Part shown: positions 24,466-37,600 of the stretch, one piece after another
Layout of the letters: each line of letters begins with the position of its first letter
Numbering within the stretch: position 1 is the stretch's first letter
Source of the DNA: Acanthopleura granulata
Taxonomy: Eukaryota > Mollusca > Polyplacophora > Chitonida > Chitonidae
Assembly (NCBI GenBank): GCA_016165875.1
Contig: JABBOT010000004.1
Span: 7,681,642-7,745,641, forward strand
Direction: 5' to 3'
DNA length: 64,000 bases
Notes under the pieces: generated by a model
What the model was told of the DNA's origin: nothing
Seen by the model: only the letters and a program-made list of their open reading frames with translations
The model's database searches: none
Made by a program: the position numbers and the translations under genes

Positions 24466-26739
24466 ACACGCCATTTTGGAGAAACCGAAAACACGATTTC
24501 GCGTCATCTGTACTCTACTCTCTTCAGTATTAGGGGCGAGAGACCAATTTGTGTGCGAAGTACAGAACCCTTTAATATTACAATCGAAGGCCACGCATTG
24601 TGGCTTTCTGGCTGAGACCTTCGGGAATAACCTCAGCCGTAATCCACTACAATTTTCTCGCTGAAAATGACTTATACGTATATCAGAATTGGCTCGTAAT
24701 CACGAGAAAAACAGCTGATTTAAAACTACTTATAATATGTCAAAGTTTTGAACTCGGAACGATAACGTCACAGCGGAAACAGAGGTCTTTCCCGTGGTAG
24801 ATATATCTCGTCGTTGATTGTTTAAAATCTACAGCATGGCGACCCGTTCGATTTTCCCCAAGTGGGCATTTTTGCTTACTTTGAACTGTGATATCTTGGT
24901 TAGGATACATCAGAAAAGTAAAAATTGAGGATTTTTGAACTATGAATAGGATTCATTATCGATACATATACATTTAATAAAGTGTCATTAATCATTTTGA
25001 TGGGTATACTTTGTATTTCCATAATAAACATGAAAGGATTGCGAGCGTAAACCTGCATTTTCTGGCTAATTATTAACTTTACCACCAATATTGACAGCTA
25101 TTTACTTGCTAACACTGCAAGTGAAAATATTCTGACATAAATACCGTGAACTAAACATGTTAAAACTATAATTTGTCGCATTCAATGATTAATCTTGTCG
25201 AATGTAGTGTCTTCACAATATTTTTTTGTCAACAGGTACCTGGCTGTTGTTCGACCTTGTATTAGAAGAGAGTCTAGCTTATTCCATGCTGGAAAAATGT
25301 CTGTTCTCTTTGCCACATTAATTGCAGGTAAGTCTATAAATACTATCTGAGTAAACTCCCCGGGAGTACAGGGGAAGTTCCTCCAGTAACCTGCGGATGG
25401 TCGTGGGCTTTCCCCTGGCTCTGCCCGGTTTCCTCCCACCATAATGCTGGCCGCCGTAATAGAAGTGAAATATTCTTGAGCACGGCGTAAAACACCAATC
25501 AAATAAATAAAGAAATAAACACACTGTTACAAGTAAATGAGCAACATTTGTGACTTATAGCTTGCTTTAGAATATTTCTATCCCACATGACAGCTTTCCG
25601 GTTTACAGTTAGAGCGATTCCCTTTCACTTTTGCAGTGTTTGCAGCTGGCCTCCCTTTTCTCTCCAATCCAAATTACAACTACATCGATGTCCTTTGGAG
25701 GTCTGATTTGATGGCCTCCTGGGCTAGTCAAACCACCACAGTTATCTTCATCGTCATCCCCAGCCTTCTATCATGCTGTCTGGCAGGAATAACTATATGG
25801 ACAATCCACGTACAGAGATGGATGAATGTAGGATGGTCACATCAGACTCCCAGAGTCAGAAGACCGAAAACAAGTATTCGGCCTGCTTTGCAAGAAATCC
25901 GGGCCTCGCGAGGCTTGGCATCTGTCCTGTTATTATCAGGCATAATTACGTTGCTCTGTTACCTCGTCAGAGCCATTGCCACCGCCTTGCCAGCCTTTGC
26001 AAATACCATCCTAGTCTCCATTTCTGCAAACGTCAATTATATTTGCCCAGTCTTGAGGTCTTGCCTTATCATCGCCACAAGTCCAGTCTTGCGTAAGGTC
26101 CTGATAAACTGGTTTCTATCCGCCCCTGATAACCCGCCTGATACCAATCCAATACCCAGTAACTTCAAGTCAATTCAACAAAATATGATGCCGCCCACCC
26201 CTCCTTTACAGACGGGCAATCTCATCTTCACCAGAAAACACCGAGTCACAATTCAGGTTCAGGATGATCAATTTGCCGACGGCGGGCCGTCGTCACCTAT
26301 TGGCCATTCCATCAGAAGACTGTCCAGTGTATCTACTGTAACTTGTGAAGTCGTTTGTGACCGGGACAAAGAAGATTGTATAATTTCCATTTCCGGGGAT
26401 TGCGAAGTGGCTAGCATCGGAGAGAGCTTGACCAAAAATAAATCGGGCAGTGCAGATTCAATGATTGTCTGCATCGGCTCCTCCTTTGGCAATCACAACA
26501 AGTTAACTGCTTCCACATGCTCTTTGTCAGACTGCAGCACGGAAACTATATTGTCGCCCTACTTTCCAAATTCTGTGTCCTCGTCATGCAAGAAAAAATG
26601 GGGCCAGACTGGCCAAGTTCATCGCCAAAGCACAGTTTCCTTACATAGTTTATCGCCTCTTGATGCTCGTTATATAAGTTCTAAGGATAACAAAGGGTTT
26701 GACAGAAAACCTCTTAGTACTAATGTTTGCAATAATTAA
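22322..26739 (+). CDS. Class A-like GPCR, orphan, plus strand, long C-tail
   Basis: A predicted receptor of 525 aa, ligand unknown. The exons are 22322-22387, 22615-22744, 23704-23890, 25236-25327 and 25637-26739, all GT-AG and in phase. The N-terminus has an N-glycosylation sequon (NIT). The helices are approximately TM1 31-57, TM2 66-90 (ND at 75-76, the conserved TM2 Asp), TM3 98-125, TM4 145-165, TM5 188-213, TM6 250-273 and TM7 279-305. The tail of about 210 residues is Ser-rich and acidic. Odd points: the DRY motif is LIRY (no acidic residue), there is no Cys in extracellular loop 2 (166-187) to pair with Cys103, TM6 lacks CWxP, and TM7 has NYICPVL in place of NPxxY. It is a diverged receptor, paired head-to-head with its minus-strand paralogue. 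Confidence 0.78.
23220..23355 (-). mobile_element. SINE-like repeat copy in GPCR intron
   Basis: An inverted copy. On the plus strand it reads TTGATTGGTGTTTTACTCC, GTACTCAAGAATATTTCAC, GGCCAGCATTATGGTGGGAG and CCACGACCATCTGCAG. Relative to the head-to-tail direction it lies on the minus strand. Confidence 0.8.
24423..24463. repeat. (AT)n microsatellite
   Basis: An uninterrupted AT dinucleotide run of about 20 units within a GPCR intron. Overlapping ORFs in both strands contain IYIYIY strings and are artefacts. Confidence 0.95.
25357..25517 (+). mobile_element. SINE-like repeat copy in GPCR intron
   Basis: A good match to the family: AACCTGCGGATGGTCGTGGG, GTTTCCTCCCACCATAATGC, TGGCCGCCG, GAAATATTCTTGAGCACGGC and AAAACACCAATCAAATAAAT. 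The tRNA-like head is absent. Confidence 0.85.
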
Positions 26740-26747
26740 GATCATAA

Positions 26748-26921
26748 ACTGACAATGAAGCAGCCTCGCATATCATTTCCACTCACCGTTTCTCTATAAC
26801 TTCCGAAGATGGTTCGACATTTCCTCCAAATGTGCTAATCGCATTTTCTGGTGAATCTGAAAAACACAATGAAAAGTCTGAAGAGAAAGAAAACGCTGGG
26901 TATAAAGATGACGAGAAATAA
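26748..26921 (+). other. Coding-like ORF just after the GPCR stop, other frame
   Basis: A 57-codon open frame follows the receptor stop within 9 nt, in a different frame. Its translation has a low-complexity acidic/basic end (KSEEKENAGYKDDEK) that resembles a real cytoplasmic tail more than random AT-rich DNA. It could be 3' UTR, the remnant of a longer receptor tail after a frameshift, or an alternative last exon. No ATG-led gene of its own is proposed. Confidence 0.3.
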
Positions 26922-26974
26922 TGAATGTCAAAGGTTTGTACTACGCTATCTATAATCCAATATGCTTGTGAGAA

Positions 26975-26980
26975 AATAAA
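26975..26980 (+). promoter_or_regulatory. Candidate poly(A) signal of the plus-strand GPCR
   Basis: AATAAA about 240 nt downstream of the receptor stop codon and downstream of the extra open frame. Confidence 0.4.
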
Positions 26981-28077
26981 CATTCTTAGGCAGTGCTATC
27001 CATCCTGCATTTATTTGTAAGAATTTCAGTTTTTTAAATGTATATTCAAGCATTCACTTGACACATTTTGAAAAAAATTGCGCCATAAAAATATGGACTC
27101 TTTTTAGACAACAGTGAAAACAGTGAAACCTGGATTGAATTGCATCATTTTTTCTCCTACCGCGATGATGGCCACACGAAGATGTGAAAAAATGAATGGT
27201 GATTGGTTAGGTCGTTACGTCAAGCCGAGAAAGAGTTAGTGGAAATGCTATACACAGTTGTCAACATATATTTCAAAAGCTCGTGTCACCATTGCTCGGG
27301 TCATTAAATCCTCCTGTTTCTCTGATATTATTTTCTTTCTACTCAGTGTGTGTTTGCTGAAAAGTCTGCCAAGAGCCATTGGCCCACATTTAGGGGATTG
27401 ACATAAATAGATAGATGTATATATCACCTGATACCTGTTCTTTAGCCGATGTTTCTGTCAATAGATTTCCTAGGCACACCTTCGCAGGATCATTTTTAAT
27501 TTAAGTAAATTTTGTTAAAGCGTGCTCGAAGAGAGAGAACGAGTTTGATCACCACATTAGATTATGATATCAGTGAATTGCACAGGAGCCAGGCTCCAAG
27601 CGCCATTAAAATTGTCTTTTATGTGCATGTATGCTAAGTAGTGCATGTTATGTTCTTGGAACATACTTACGTCGTATTAATTTCTGCAAGTGTGCATAGC
27701 TTGGATTTTAAATGTTGTGTTATCTGAGACATCGGACTGTTAGTAGGATTGTTCGTAACGTAACTGTTGGGTTATATTCAGGTTTTTATAAATAGTAAAT
27801 AGTATACTCATTTGTATTATCAAACGTGCTATAGTCTGGTATGGGAATCCCGTTTATTCTATATATAGAACAAAACTGGATAAGGGTTATCAGCAGTAAT
27901 TTTAATAAAACGCCGATGCTTAAAGACAGGTCATAAAGGGAAGGGTTTTTTTAAAATTAGAATTATTTTAAATTGTAACTGTTAAATGAACGCTTGTTGT
28001 AAAAAGCATGTTGTTGTCCTTGTGTGATTAAATTGTTAAAACTGAGCCATCCCGTGTTTGTTTTACTTATTTTCCAG

Positions 28078-29231
28078 ACAACTAAGCAAACAGATTGTTA
28101 TTGATGCAGAACGGTTTAAAATATTTGATAAGAAATGTATGCGCGAATTTAAGACGAAGTTTGACACTTCTTTGCTAACGCTCAAGAAAACAACGCTCAG
28201 TATTCCAGAAGATAAGTTTGAACGAAGAAACGAGAAGTACGTATCAGCGTAAAGTTGCCCACATTTTATTTAACTGAGGAATACACGATTTTTTGTCGTG
28301 ATGTATGTTAGTGGCACACTTATTCCATTCACGTGGTATGAATGGTGGTATGAATCATACCACTCCAATTTTTCACAAATATGTTGCATAGTAATTCACG
28401 TATAAGTAGTTTTTCTCTCTTTTTCTGCACGAAAAAAATTACATTTCACTCGTTCACCATGGGGGAACGATTTCCCAACTAGTTGACCTTTCTGGTTGAA
28501 AGGTCACAAATTTTGATTCAGGTGTCTTGTACCTACACATTTTAGCCACATGTTTGCCACCACATTTTGAACATGCATGTCCACATCGGCACATATTTTA
28601 TTTTCTGGAATCCTTCCTCATTAAATGGCCAACAGATACAAGCAACAGTTTTCTTCTGGTTTGTCTCTAACATTAGTAGCTGAAGCTGACATGCAAAGTG
28701 GACTTAGTGGCATATTTTCTAAAGCCTGAGACAGATGAAGACATAACGTATCCTTCAGCAGATTTACGTATTCTGCGTGCCTTGAAATTAGCGCCAACTG
28801 ACGCCAATGGGAGAGAAGCAGTCAGGGGCCCGGTTTAGGAAGGAGTTGTAACCATTCATCAGACACAACAACCACGGTGACGTGTCTCTACAGTTGGTGT
28901 TGTCATGTAAATTACGTTTGATGTAACTCACACCCTGTTAGAATTTATTTATTTATTTATTTGATTGGCGTTTTACGCTCAATCAAAAATATTTCACTTA
29001 TACCAAAGAGGTCGTTATTATTGTGGGAGGAAACCCACGACCATGCGGACCTTCCCACGAAAGACCATACTGGACAGGAAATCAGAGCCTCTGAGGGGGC
29101 GAAAACGACTGGCTGTAAGAAATATACAAGTCGCTAATGTCTTTATTATCACATTTCCGTTTCACAGGTGGCAAAGACCTCTTCATTTCCCTGAAATGAC
29201 AAGCGAAGAACAAAGTACATACGATTCCTAA
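28078..29231 (+). CDS. Two phase-matched exons, 3' end of an unrecognised gene
   Basis: Exon 28078-28236 follows a strong acceptor (TTATTTTCCAG) and ends at a GTACGT donor in phase 2. Exon 29168-29231 follows TTTCACAG and restores the frame exactly, ending in TAA. The joined C-terminal peptide is about 73 residues. It is charged and soluble, contains ERFKIFDKKCMREFKTKFD and ends in SEEQSTYDS. There is no membrane segment or known domain. Upstream exons were not found: the next would have to end in phase 2, and none was seen between 26.9 and 28.0 kb. The intron carries a SINE copy. Coding composition and phase agreement support a real gene, but this is not proven. Confidence 0.38.
28939..29068 (-). 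mobile_element. SINE-like repeat copy
   Basis: An inverted copy starting with (TTTA)n on the plus strand, then TTGATTGGCGTTTTACGC, AAATATTTCACTTATACC and GTGGGAGGAAACCCACGACC. It has a deletion relative to the family between the GGAGGAAACC and CCACGACC blocks. Confidence 0.75.
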
Positions 29232-31665
29232 ACTGCCAAGGTTAACATTAAATAAGGCGTTGCATGCAGTAGGGATGTAATCATGGAGGCAAATTCAGGA
29301 ATATCAACCTCTAGAAGCTGGAAGAAAAGTTTGTGATATACCACTCGGGTTGACTTTAGAAGAAGTTGGTTTAGTTTTCTTTACAATTCTGCCTGTTTGG
29401 CCTATTCTCACAAGTATAATTGTGCTGAAATGCCAACAGAATATACATTCTTGTGCGCTCGCGTTTGACTGTATTATAGTGGTTGTGTTTATTTCACAAA
29501 CTGTACACTAGGCACACGTAGAAATGAGTGCCGATTTGTGCGGGTATGCTTTCGGTTAACACTTGGGGTTTGTGCTTTCATGCGTTGAAAATCTGTGGAT
29601 AGCGTGGTTTGGGCTACAAAAGCATCCAATTATTAGGGAAACGAAGATGGTGGGACTTAAAAAGCTATCCTTTTAATAGTTTCGACATATTTATGATCTA
29701 AGACGAGTGTTGGTAGACATGCTAGCACGTTTTGAAAAGGCATATGTATTGCCATTGTTACTTTTGCCTGTGATATACAGTATTTCTACGAAAGGAACAG
29801 GACGTGCCTCAATTTTATGATGTGTTCCACATCCTACCATTCGAATATTGTCTTAATCTAGGGTTTCCGTGGACAGCAAATTTCTAGATTCCCCGTTTTG
29901 TTATTATTCGTCCACACCGAATTACCTCCCTTCTCAGGTGACAGCCAACATAAAATAAAACCAGCCGCTATCTTCAGCTTCATAAAATAACTGCCATGTG
30001 CACATACAGTTTTAATGTCTATATACTACACATACACTGCGTAAAGCAAGTGGTTTAGTCCGGAGCACTTCACCATGTACTTAACAAACCTATCGACATA
30101 AGGCTGAACAGACGCTTGTGATTACCTTACGTAATCAGCGAAAAAATCATCATTTGACCCTCATTACACATATATATGTTATATACTAGATTAAGATAGC
30201 TATCTGCACCCGAACCCAGAAGAACTTACATGTACTTATATAATACGAAGAGCTGGGATGTGGTTGCATACCATTTTCGCCATGTTAACATTAAAGACAA
30301 GTTTCGTATACATAGACACCAACCCGTCATGTGATAAATTCAAAGCTGTGAAATTCAGTGATTGAATTGGTTATGGTACTAACATCTATGTGCGACCCTC
30401 GGGTTTTGTTCAAAGTCCAATCTGATAAATTAATAATAAAGCAATGTACATATACCGTGTCCTACATCTTTATCTTTTGTAGGTATGTCTATCTGAAAAC
30501 ACATCGGCAGTTTCCTGTAGCATAGAAGTTACACGAGTTATATGAGGTGAATAGAGGGGAGGAGTTTATATGTAGTTTTTGAAGCGGCTTTTGAGTTTGT
30601 TTTTCTGGACACAGGATTTCCTAAGGAGGGGCTAGGCGTAAGTAAAGAAGTATAAGTGACTGTCTGTTATCGACCTTTCTGTTATCTACCTGGAAACTAT
30701 AGAGCCTTTTGTATCACGCATAAGAGCGTCAAGTTTTCTCATGCGTGATCTGCGTCGTCTACTGGATTGTGGCTTTTGCCTGTCTGCCAACAGCTGGAAC
30801 TTTTTAAGTGTCACCTGGTACATATGTATCTCTTTACCTACATATATAGTATCACTTGTACATCCATAATCTGTGTAATTTTTTGAAAGAATCCTACGAC
30901 TTTGACTGAGCAATAATTTGAGCAGTTTATATTATTCAACAACTAGGCATGTCCTTCCACTGAAACATGATTCTCAATAACTACTCACTTCTTGAACAAT
31001 TTTAGCGACTACTCACGCACTGTTAGCAATCTGTATGTATTTGTGGCCCATTCGACCTCATTTTATTCTGTATATCCAACAGTAACACTACATAATCACG
31101 TAATGTGTATCTTTATATTAAGTAAAATATACTTTTCTGCTTAAGTTGAAAGCGCCACCTTAAAGTTTGTTTAAAGCGGCGCACATATCAATATCACGAG
31201 ACCACTTTCTTTGGACTGATATTCAACGTGACGCTCACTGCATTATGTTTTATATTAACAAGTAGTTTTTGTTCTAATACTATATATTTTTATACACCCT
31301 ATTTTTCCAATTTTACTGACATATGAGCATTTTTGTACTACCCAAGAGAGAAATCAGTGTTGTTAAAATTAACTACGATAAAATTTATATCATACAACTC
31401 CTTCTAAACAGCAAACAAGTATAAATCCGCTCACCTATTCCACTTGTTTGTAATACCCACGCCATTTTAACCTATATGATTAACGGTACCCAAAATACCA
31501 AGTCATAACCTCATCGGTATTACGCTAAATTATCAAGTCAGCTTCTTGCCACGAGGCAGCTGAAGTACTTCCAATGTGATAATGAAGCCAACTAAATCTT
31601 TCATTTCAATTATCGAAGCACAATAATTCGGTTGGTAATGAAGTCCTTGATGTTACAGTTCCAGA
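29232..31665. other. Intergenic stretch upstream of the LolA-like/apple locus
   Basis: No gene is supported. The AT-rich 31.0-31.66 kb part precedes the unit 1 start and should contain its promoter. A possible acceptor (GATGTTACAG) ends 8 nt before the ATG, so the true first exon may be a separate UTR exon further upstream. Unit 3 has such a split start. Confidence 0.45.
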
Positions 31666-34600
31666 ATGGCGTCCATCCGTCTGCTAGTCGGCTTGGCAGC
31701 CATGTTGGCCTGTATCACAACCGCCAGAGGCCAGGGCAATGGCTACTGTAAAGTTACTACTGCCTCGGACAAAACCACTCCAACCGGTAAGATAGATTTT
31801 CAGTTAGGATAACATTAATAAGCCATTCATTCAGATCGATTCTTTTGGGGACATTTGTTGAATTTTTCTCCGCAATTGTTTCCTTTAATTATGATAAACG
31901 AATTACTGTACTACTTTTTTCTCTCTGTAATCCCTTACAGACAAGTTACCTATACTTCCGGTGTCATTCCGAACCAAAGTGGAAGCCAACTTCGTTGATA
32001 TGAACTTAACTTCGACCATTCAGGAGTACTTTGACAGCGAAGGGAACCGGGGAGCGCTTTCTATTCAGAATCAGGGGAAACTCTTAACCCTTATATATGA
32101 CTACAAAACTGGTGAAATATTCAACATAAATGGTAGGTTGGTTTAGGTGTTTAGTTAAAATAAAGTGATCAGTATGTACCATTGTCCAGTTCTAGATGGC
32201 CTCCTCTCCTGTGGCTAATTGGACGAGGATAGGGCTGCCAACAGCCTGCGTATGGTCGCGGGTTTAACCCGGGTTCTGGCTGGTTTCAAGCCACCATAAT
32301 GCTGGCTGCTGTCGTATAAGGGAAATATTGAGTGGGTTGTAAAAAAAGAATCAGACAAGTAAACAAACAGTAATTAGAATGTATAGGCCTCCAATACGAT
32401 GGGTCTATGGCATCTAATTAAAATGCAGATGAAGGATAAACTTATGGGAAATACGTAATGGAAAATGAAATATTATTAGTATCAAAATTACTTGAAATGA
32501 ATAGATATAATAATAATGGTCATTGCATTATGATTGCTTTTGCGTGAAATATACTAGATGTACCCAGTTTAAGAAAAAATTAACACTTATTTCTAACTAG
32601 CCTTTTCTTATCTATGTATTACCTTTACGTAGACGATGGTCGCTGTGTTGTTACGAACATTACAAGCAACAACTTCTTGTTCGGTGACAAAATAGTTGAT
32701 GGGAAAAATCATATTTTCACTTCAAACGGAGCAATGAAGATTGGTGAAAATTGGGCCGAGGTGAGGTTAACTCTTCCCATGAATTCGTCTTCTCCTCGAT
32801 TTTCCCCGATTTATAGGCTTTACTAGTCCATATAATGGACATGGCCGTGTTTTCACACTTTTTTACTTTCCCTCCATTTTACTGAAATTAATTTTATGAT
32901 GATGAGAAAGTCCCGCTGCTACAGTTATATCTTAAAGAGGCCAAAATAGTAATCTTAACTGATAGCTAGCGCATAATAGCTGGATTTTGAACTACTTCGT
33001 TTCCATGCATTCCAGAAAATTGCTCTTCAGTTTCATGTGCATCTTTCTTTCTGAAAAAATCTCTAGCCGATTACTAATATAAATGACTCATCAAACCACA
33101 TCCTGTGGGTAATTTTAATTCAAGACTCTTTTATTCTGTCGGAGATGCAGATAACAGAGAACAAGACTACAATTCGTGGTATAAATGTACGGCAATGGCA
33201 GACCTGCCAATACTGGAGCGTCTTTAATGCTACCTTCACAGTAAACTACTACTTCACAGGTAAACATACTTCATTCCCTTCTTAGGGGTCTCTAAACGCA
33301 AATTCGAGTTGAGGTATACCAAGTATAAACCTGCATGGCCATGGCACGAGAGGGGTTGTACGAGAGCACCTTTTGTTATCCTAAATAGCCTGAGATAAAT
33401 TTATGAGTGACAGATATTACAATGTCTTTAATTTCCAAACACTTTGACGATATTAAGGTTAGGTGTGAGAATGTTTGTTTTTCATAGCGTGTCTCTGTGT
33501 CTGCAGTTTCGGTGGCATTCCTTCTTACTCCTTATACATTTGTACATTTTACAGAAAGTAATGAGTACTTTCATGTGACTAGCAAGTAAAATTAGAATTT
33601 TTAAAGTTTAAAAACAGAAATATTACCACAGCTGTCAGTAGTCAAATACTTTTCTCCACAAAGCAAAATATGATTGCAAGCACGGTAGAAAGAGTCTACT
33701 GAGTCTACCCTCAACTGAGGTGGCTACCGAAGCATGCATAACACGTGATGTTTTCGAAAAACGGATATAAAAATTTATTTACATTTCTCAGAAATTAGTG
33801 TCAATGCTGTCCCAATATTGTAACGTGTGAACTGCCATACAGTGTTCATGAGATTGGTTGCACAAGGATATCTTATATATCCTAGGTAGTGGGAGGTAAA
33901 ATTATACGTGAAAGATGTAACACTGCTACGGATTTCACACACGGCTTCCATTTTAATAGAATGCTTCAGAATGTTCTATTTTTGTGTGGCTTATAGTTGC
34001 ATGTAAGTCGTTTCACATTGCAAACGAGTCTTCATCAATTCCCCATTTCTCTTACCAGACAACAAGTGGCTGCCCTCGAACGATTTTACGCTGACCCCTG
34101 TTCGAGCCCATGTCAAAGGTCAGATCGTGGACGGGTCCGTCACCAGGGACTTTGAACATTATTACGAATATTTCGATTACCAGCTGGACATAGGCAAAGA
34201 CACATCAGTATTCGAGGTGAGCTGTAAAGCCTAAAATATCACATAGCATAGTGATTTAAAAATCGTGTCCACTGCATGTAGTACTGTATGCTTATACACC
34301 CTACAACACATACTGTTTGTTGTTCATTATTCCATTCCAGACCCCAAATGGTGTAGTATGCCCGGGACGAAAGAAGACAAAGAGTGTGCCTTCTTTGCCG
34401 GATTACTTCTATTATCGCGAGGAAATCATCACGCCACAGACAGGAGTCATTCAACACGCCGATGTAAGTATGGCATGCGCAAGTCTGGTCCCAGACTTTT
34501 CAAAAGTGCTGTTCATTGAAAAGGTTATAAAATTCTCTCTTGCTTGCATAAACTTGCCTGAATATGAATTCGTTGCTGATACATCTTCGTTTCAAGTGTG

Positions 34601-37600
34601 GGGTATTTTTCTGCGACTGGGGATCTGAAGACGTCCATGCGAATCTTATGATAGAATGACAAATCTGAAAGCTCGGAGATTTCAGCTAATATAAAAGCTG
34701 TGACGTAAATCTTCTCAGTTGACTGTCAGTGTAACATATAATAACACAGGGCTAGGACACTGTTCTAATGTTATATGTATTAAGTATAGCAAGTAAATGA
34801 GTGAACAACACTGCAAAGTATTTCCAGACCATTGTGCTGTGGCGAAAGCAGGATTCATGGTCATTTATGTTATAAATTGACATACATACTTAAGTTACAA
34901 ACAGGACCCTAGCAGCTTACTACAGTCTCAGGTGACAAGAGTGTTCCGCGCTTGGAAGAATTACGTCACAGCATAGACGGAATGGCTGTGTTTCATGCTA
35001 GTCGACGGAACACGGTCAGATGTTATTTCCGCTGTCGTAGTAGCCTTTACAAAAAATACTTTACCGAAATAAACATAATAATGCCCATCCTTTCCGGCAA
35101 ACTTAACTTAGAACATGCGCTGTCCTTCACTTTAGGTAAGTCATGTAGTCTTTCAGTTGTCCATGCATGTTTTTGTAATGTTACTCAAACTTGCTACCAA
35201 AATTGCCTTTCGTTAGTGACGCGTAACACCAGAAGCTCTATACATCGATATACTTGATGTACCTATTACTGCGAAGAAAACAGAATTAGAAAGCATTTTC
35301 TAATTGATAATGTTAACTCTACAGGATTGTTTTCTAGAAGACTTTATTGCCCCGGATGACGTCATAATTGTTCAAAAAGCCGTCTCCTGATGAACAATGG
35401 GGCAGCATACAGCACATTACGCGGTTATAAGACAAACTCCACGCAGTAACAAACACACCATTGTTTCTACATTGTTCAATTATACGAGAATTGCCTAACA
35501 TCGCAATCTGAAGTTATACTGTCGTGAGATCATGGGCACAAGAGATGAAATAAATATCATTTGTTAACGTTATATTACACGAAAGCTTGATAACAATTTA
35601 AACATGATTAGAAACGGTTTAAAGTCCATCACAGTTTAGGCCACTGGTGTCGCTCTCCGTCTAACGTGCTGGAACACGACCATTATACCATCGTTACTTT
35701 GGGGATCTGGAAGCGAAGCAAACAGAGTCCTATGAGGGCATTTCTGAGTTGGTCAAAATTTTCACCGATTTACCGAAGTAGTTCCCGTTTTGGAGTGTGC
35801 TGCCGCAGTGTGTTTTAGTATCTCTGAAATGTTTTCTTCTATTTCGGCAGGTATAGCACAACCTAAATGGTGAAAGACATCTCACATCATTTATAGACAA
35901 TAATATTTGCAGTCAGTATTTTGCTCCATGATACAGTATGTCGGAATTTCCAATCTTTCGGTCAGTTCTTCACGAACTCTGAGGACATTTTTTGACAAAA
36001 CTAAAAACACCAACTATTTCCTTGAAAATTATTTGAGGAGCATATCATTCGTGGAGCTAACCTTTCAAAACATATCATTAATTTTTTCTGTCCGAGTTAT
36101 CGCGGTCGCCGCATTATACATGGTCCAATTTCCGTTACGCAACTACAGCAACCATACCCATGTTATTTTGACTCTTACAACAAACTTGGTAATTATAGAT
36201 CGCGCTGGGGTCGTGTACTACCTTCTATTCATTACCCTTTGTAGCATTTAGCGTAAGAGTCACTCGGTTAAAAAAGGCAATAGTTAAAAATAAGTTGAGC
36301 TATGTCAAAGCAACATCACAGATGGCGCTACTTGTACTCCTCACATTTCTCCTGCTGGTAAGTCAGCAGTGCAGCATTACCAATGTCATACGGATAGGGT
36401 TGAAAAAGCACTGCAGTCAGTCAGAAGGAAATTTTGAAGTCAAGTTTGTTTAACTGTGAAATAAAGCAAGGCGAAAAATTTATTTATAAATTACTGCTTG
36501 AATGAAGAATAACTTCGAGTGTTTATGGTTGAAGCAAAGTAAAATACATTTCTACTGTTTTTGTTTGTTCTTCTTTCAGATAAACATAGCCATATTAGTC
36601 ACAGTCTTAAAATGTAACATGAACGCAGGATATGAACAGGACAAAAAGTTGATGTAGAACTGAGAGGGATAATTTTTTTTTCTTTATGGAGAGAAAGAAG
36701 TAGAAAATGAATATTTCAAATAAAAACAGTTGGGTTAAATTTAAGGTATTACGGTTTAATAGGAATATATCTTAAAAAAGAATAATTATTTTTTGAGTGG
36801 TATTATAAAACGTGTGAGGGAATATTTCACTTATGGATGAAGGCCAATATTATATACTTTGTTGAAAGGCTCTTGGGTCATTGTGAAATATCAATGTAGT
36901 TTCTTAAAACTGGATGCTCTTAAAAGTAAATGCAAGATAAAGTGTCCCTATAAAATTAAGATTTGGTCATTAAAACCTCCAGGAATTTCACATTATCTAC
37001 CTAGGCAATTTCTTCTTCTTATATTTTTAAGGACGGTGAAATACACAGATGCTGTATCCATTATTAGACTTGTTCATATAGCCTAGCTCACATAAATATC
37101 CCCAAATGATCCTTTTTATTCTCAACAGGCTGAATATTTCTGACAGCAGCCAAGCAACAATCTCTGCTTTTACAGCCACACATTTTTGTAACGGTTTACT
37201 ATTCCAAGTTACGCAAATTGGACAAATTACGCCAATAAATTGGCGTAATTTGTCCATGTGAATTCTTTTAAGTTGTTAAATACCTACATGCTACATGTTT
37301 CATCCATTAACAACATTTTGGTCGTATTTTTGACTTGGGCAGTTTACCTGACTTTCTAGCAGCATATGCGTGTTTATTGTGCGCTAAATTGGAACTTAAT
37401 ACATGACCAGTAACGTTTCTTAGTGAAATTAAGTCCCAGTTTGGAAAAAATCATGTCGTTTTTGTTCTTGTGTAGATTTGACCGAGATATTCTGTCTGCT
37501 AAACCGACAAAACTTGCTTTTACAGTTTAGTGCTTCTAGAATGCTTGTCTTCAGATGCAATAAACATCCAATTAGTTTTGAGAAAACCCAGTGTTGAAGT

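Noticed and set aside
24272..24664. 130-codon ORF containing IYIYIY
   Set aside because: It is produced by the (AT)n microsatellite and lies in an intron of the GPCR gene. The opposite strand shows the same artefact.
27165..27240. Short ATG ORF (MMATRRCEKMNGDWLG...) considered as a first exon of the 28-kb gene
   Set aside because: No donor in the required phase 2 exists before its stop, so it cannot join the exon at 28078.
35907..36251. 114-codon ORF with hydrophobic stretches in unit 1 intron 6
   Set aside because: It has no splice sites in phase with the unit, no counterpart in unit 2 or 3, and no recognisable family.
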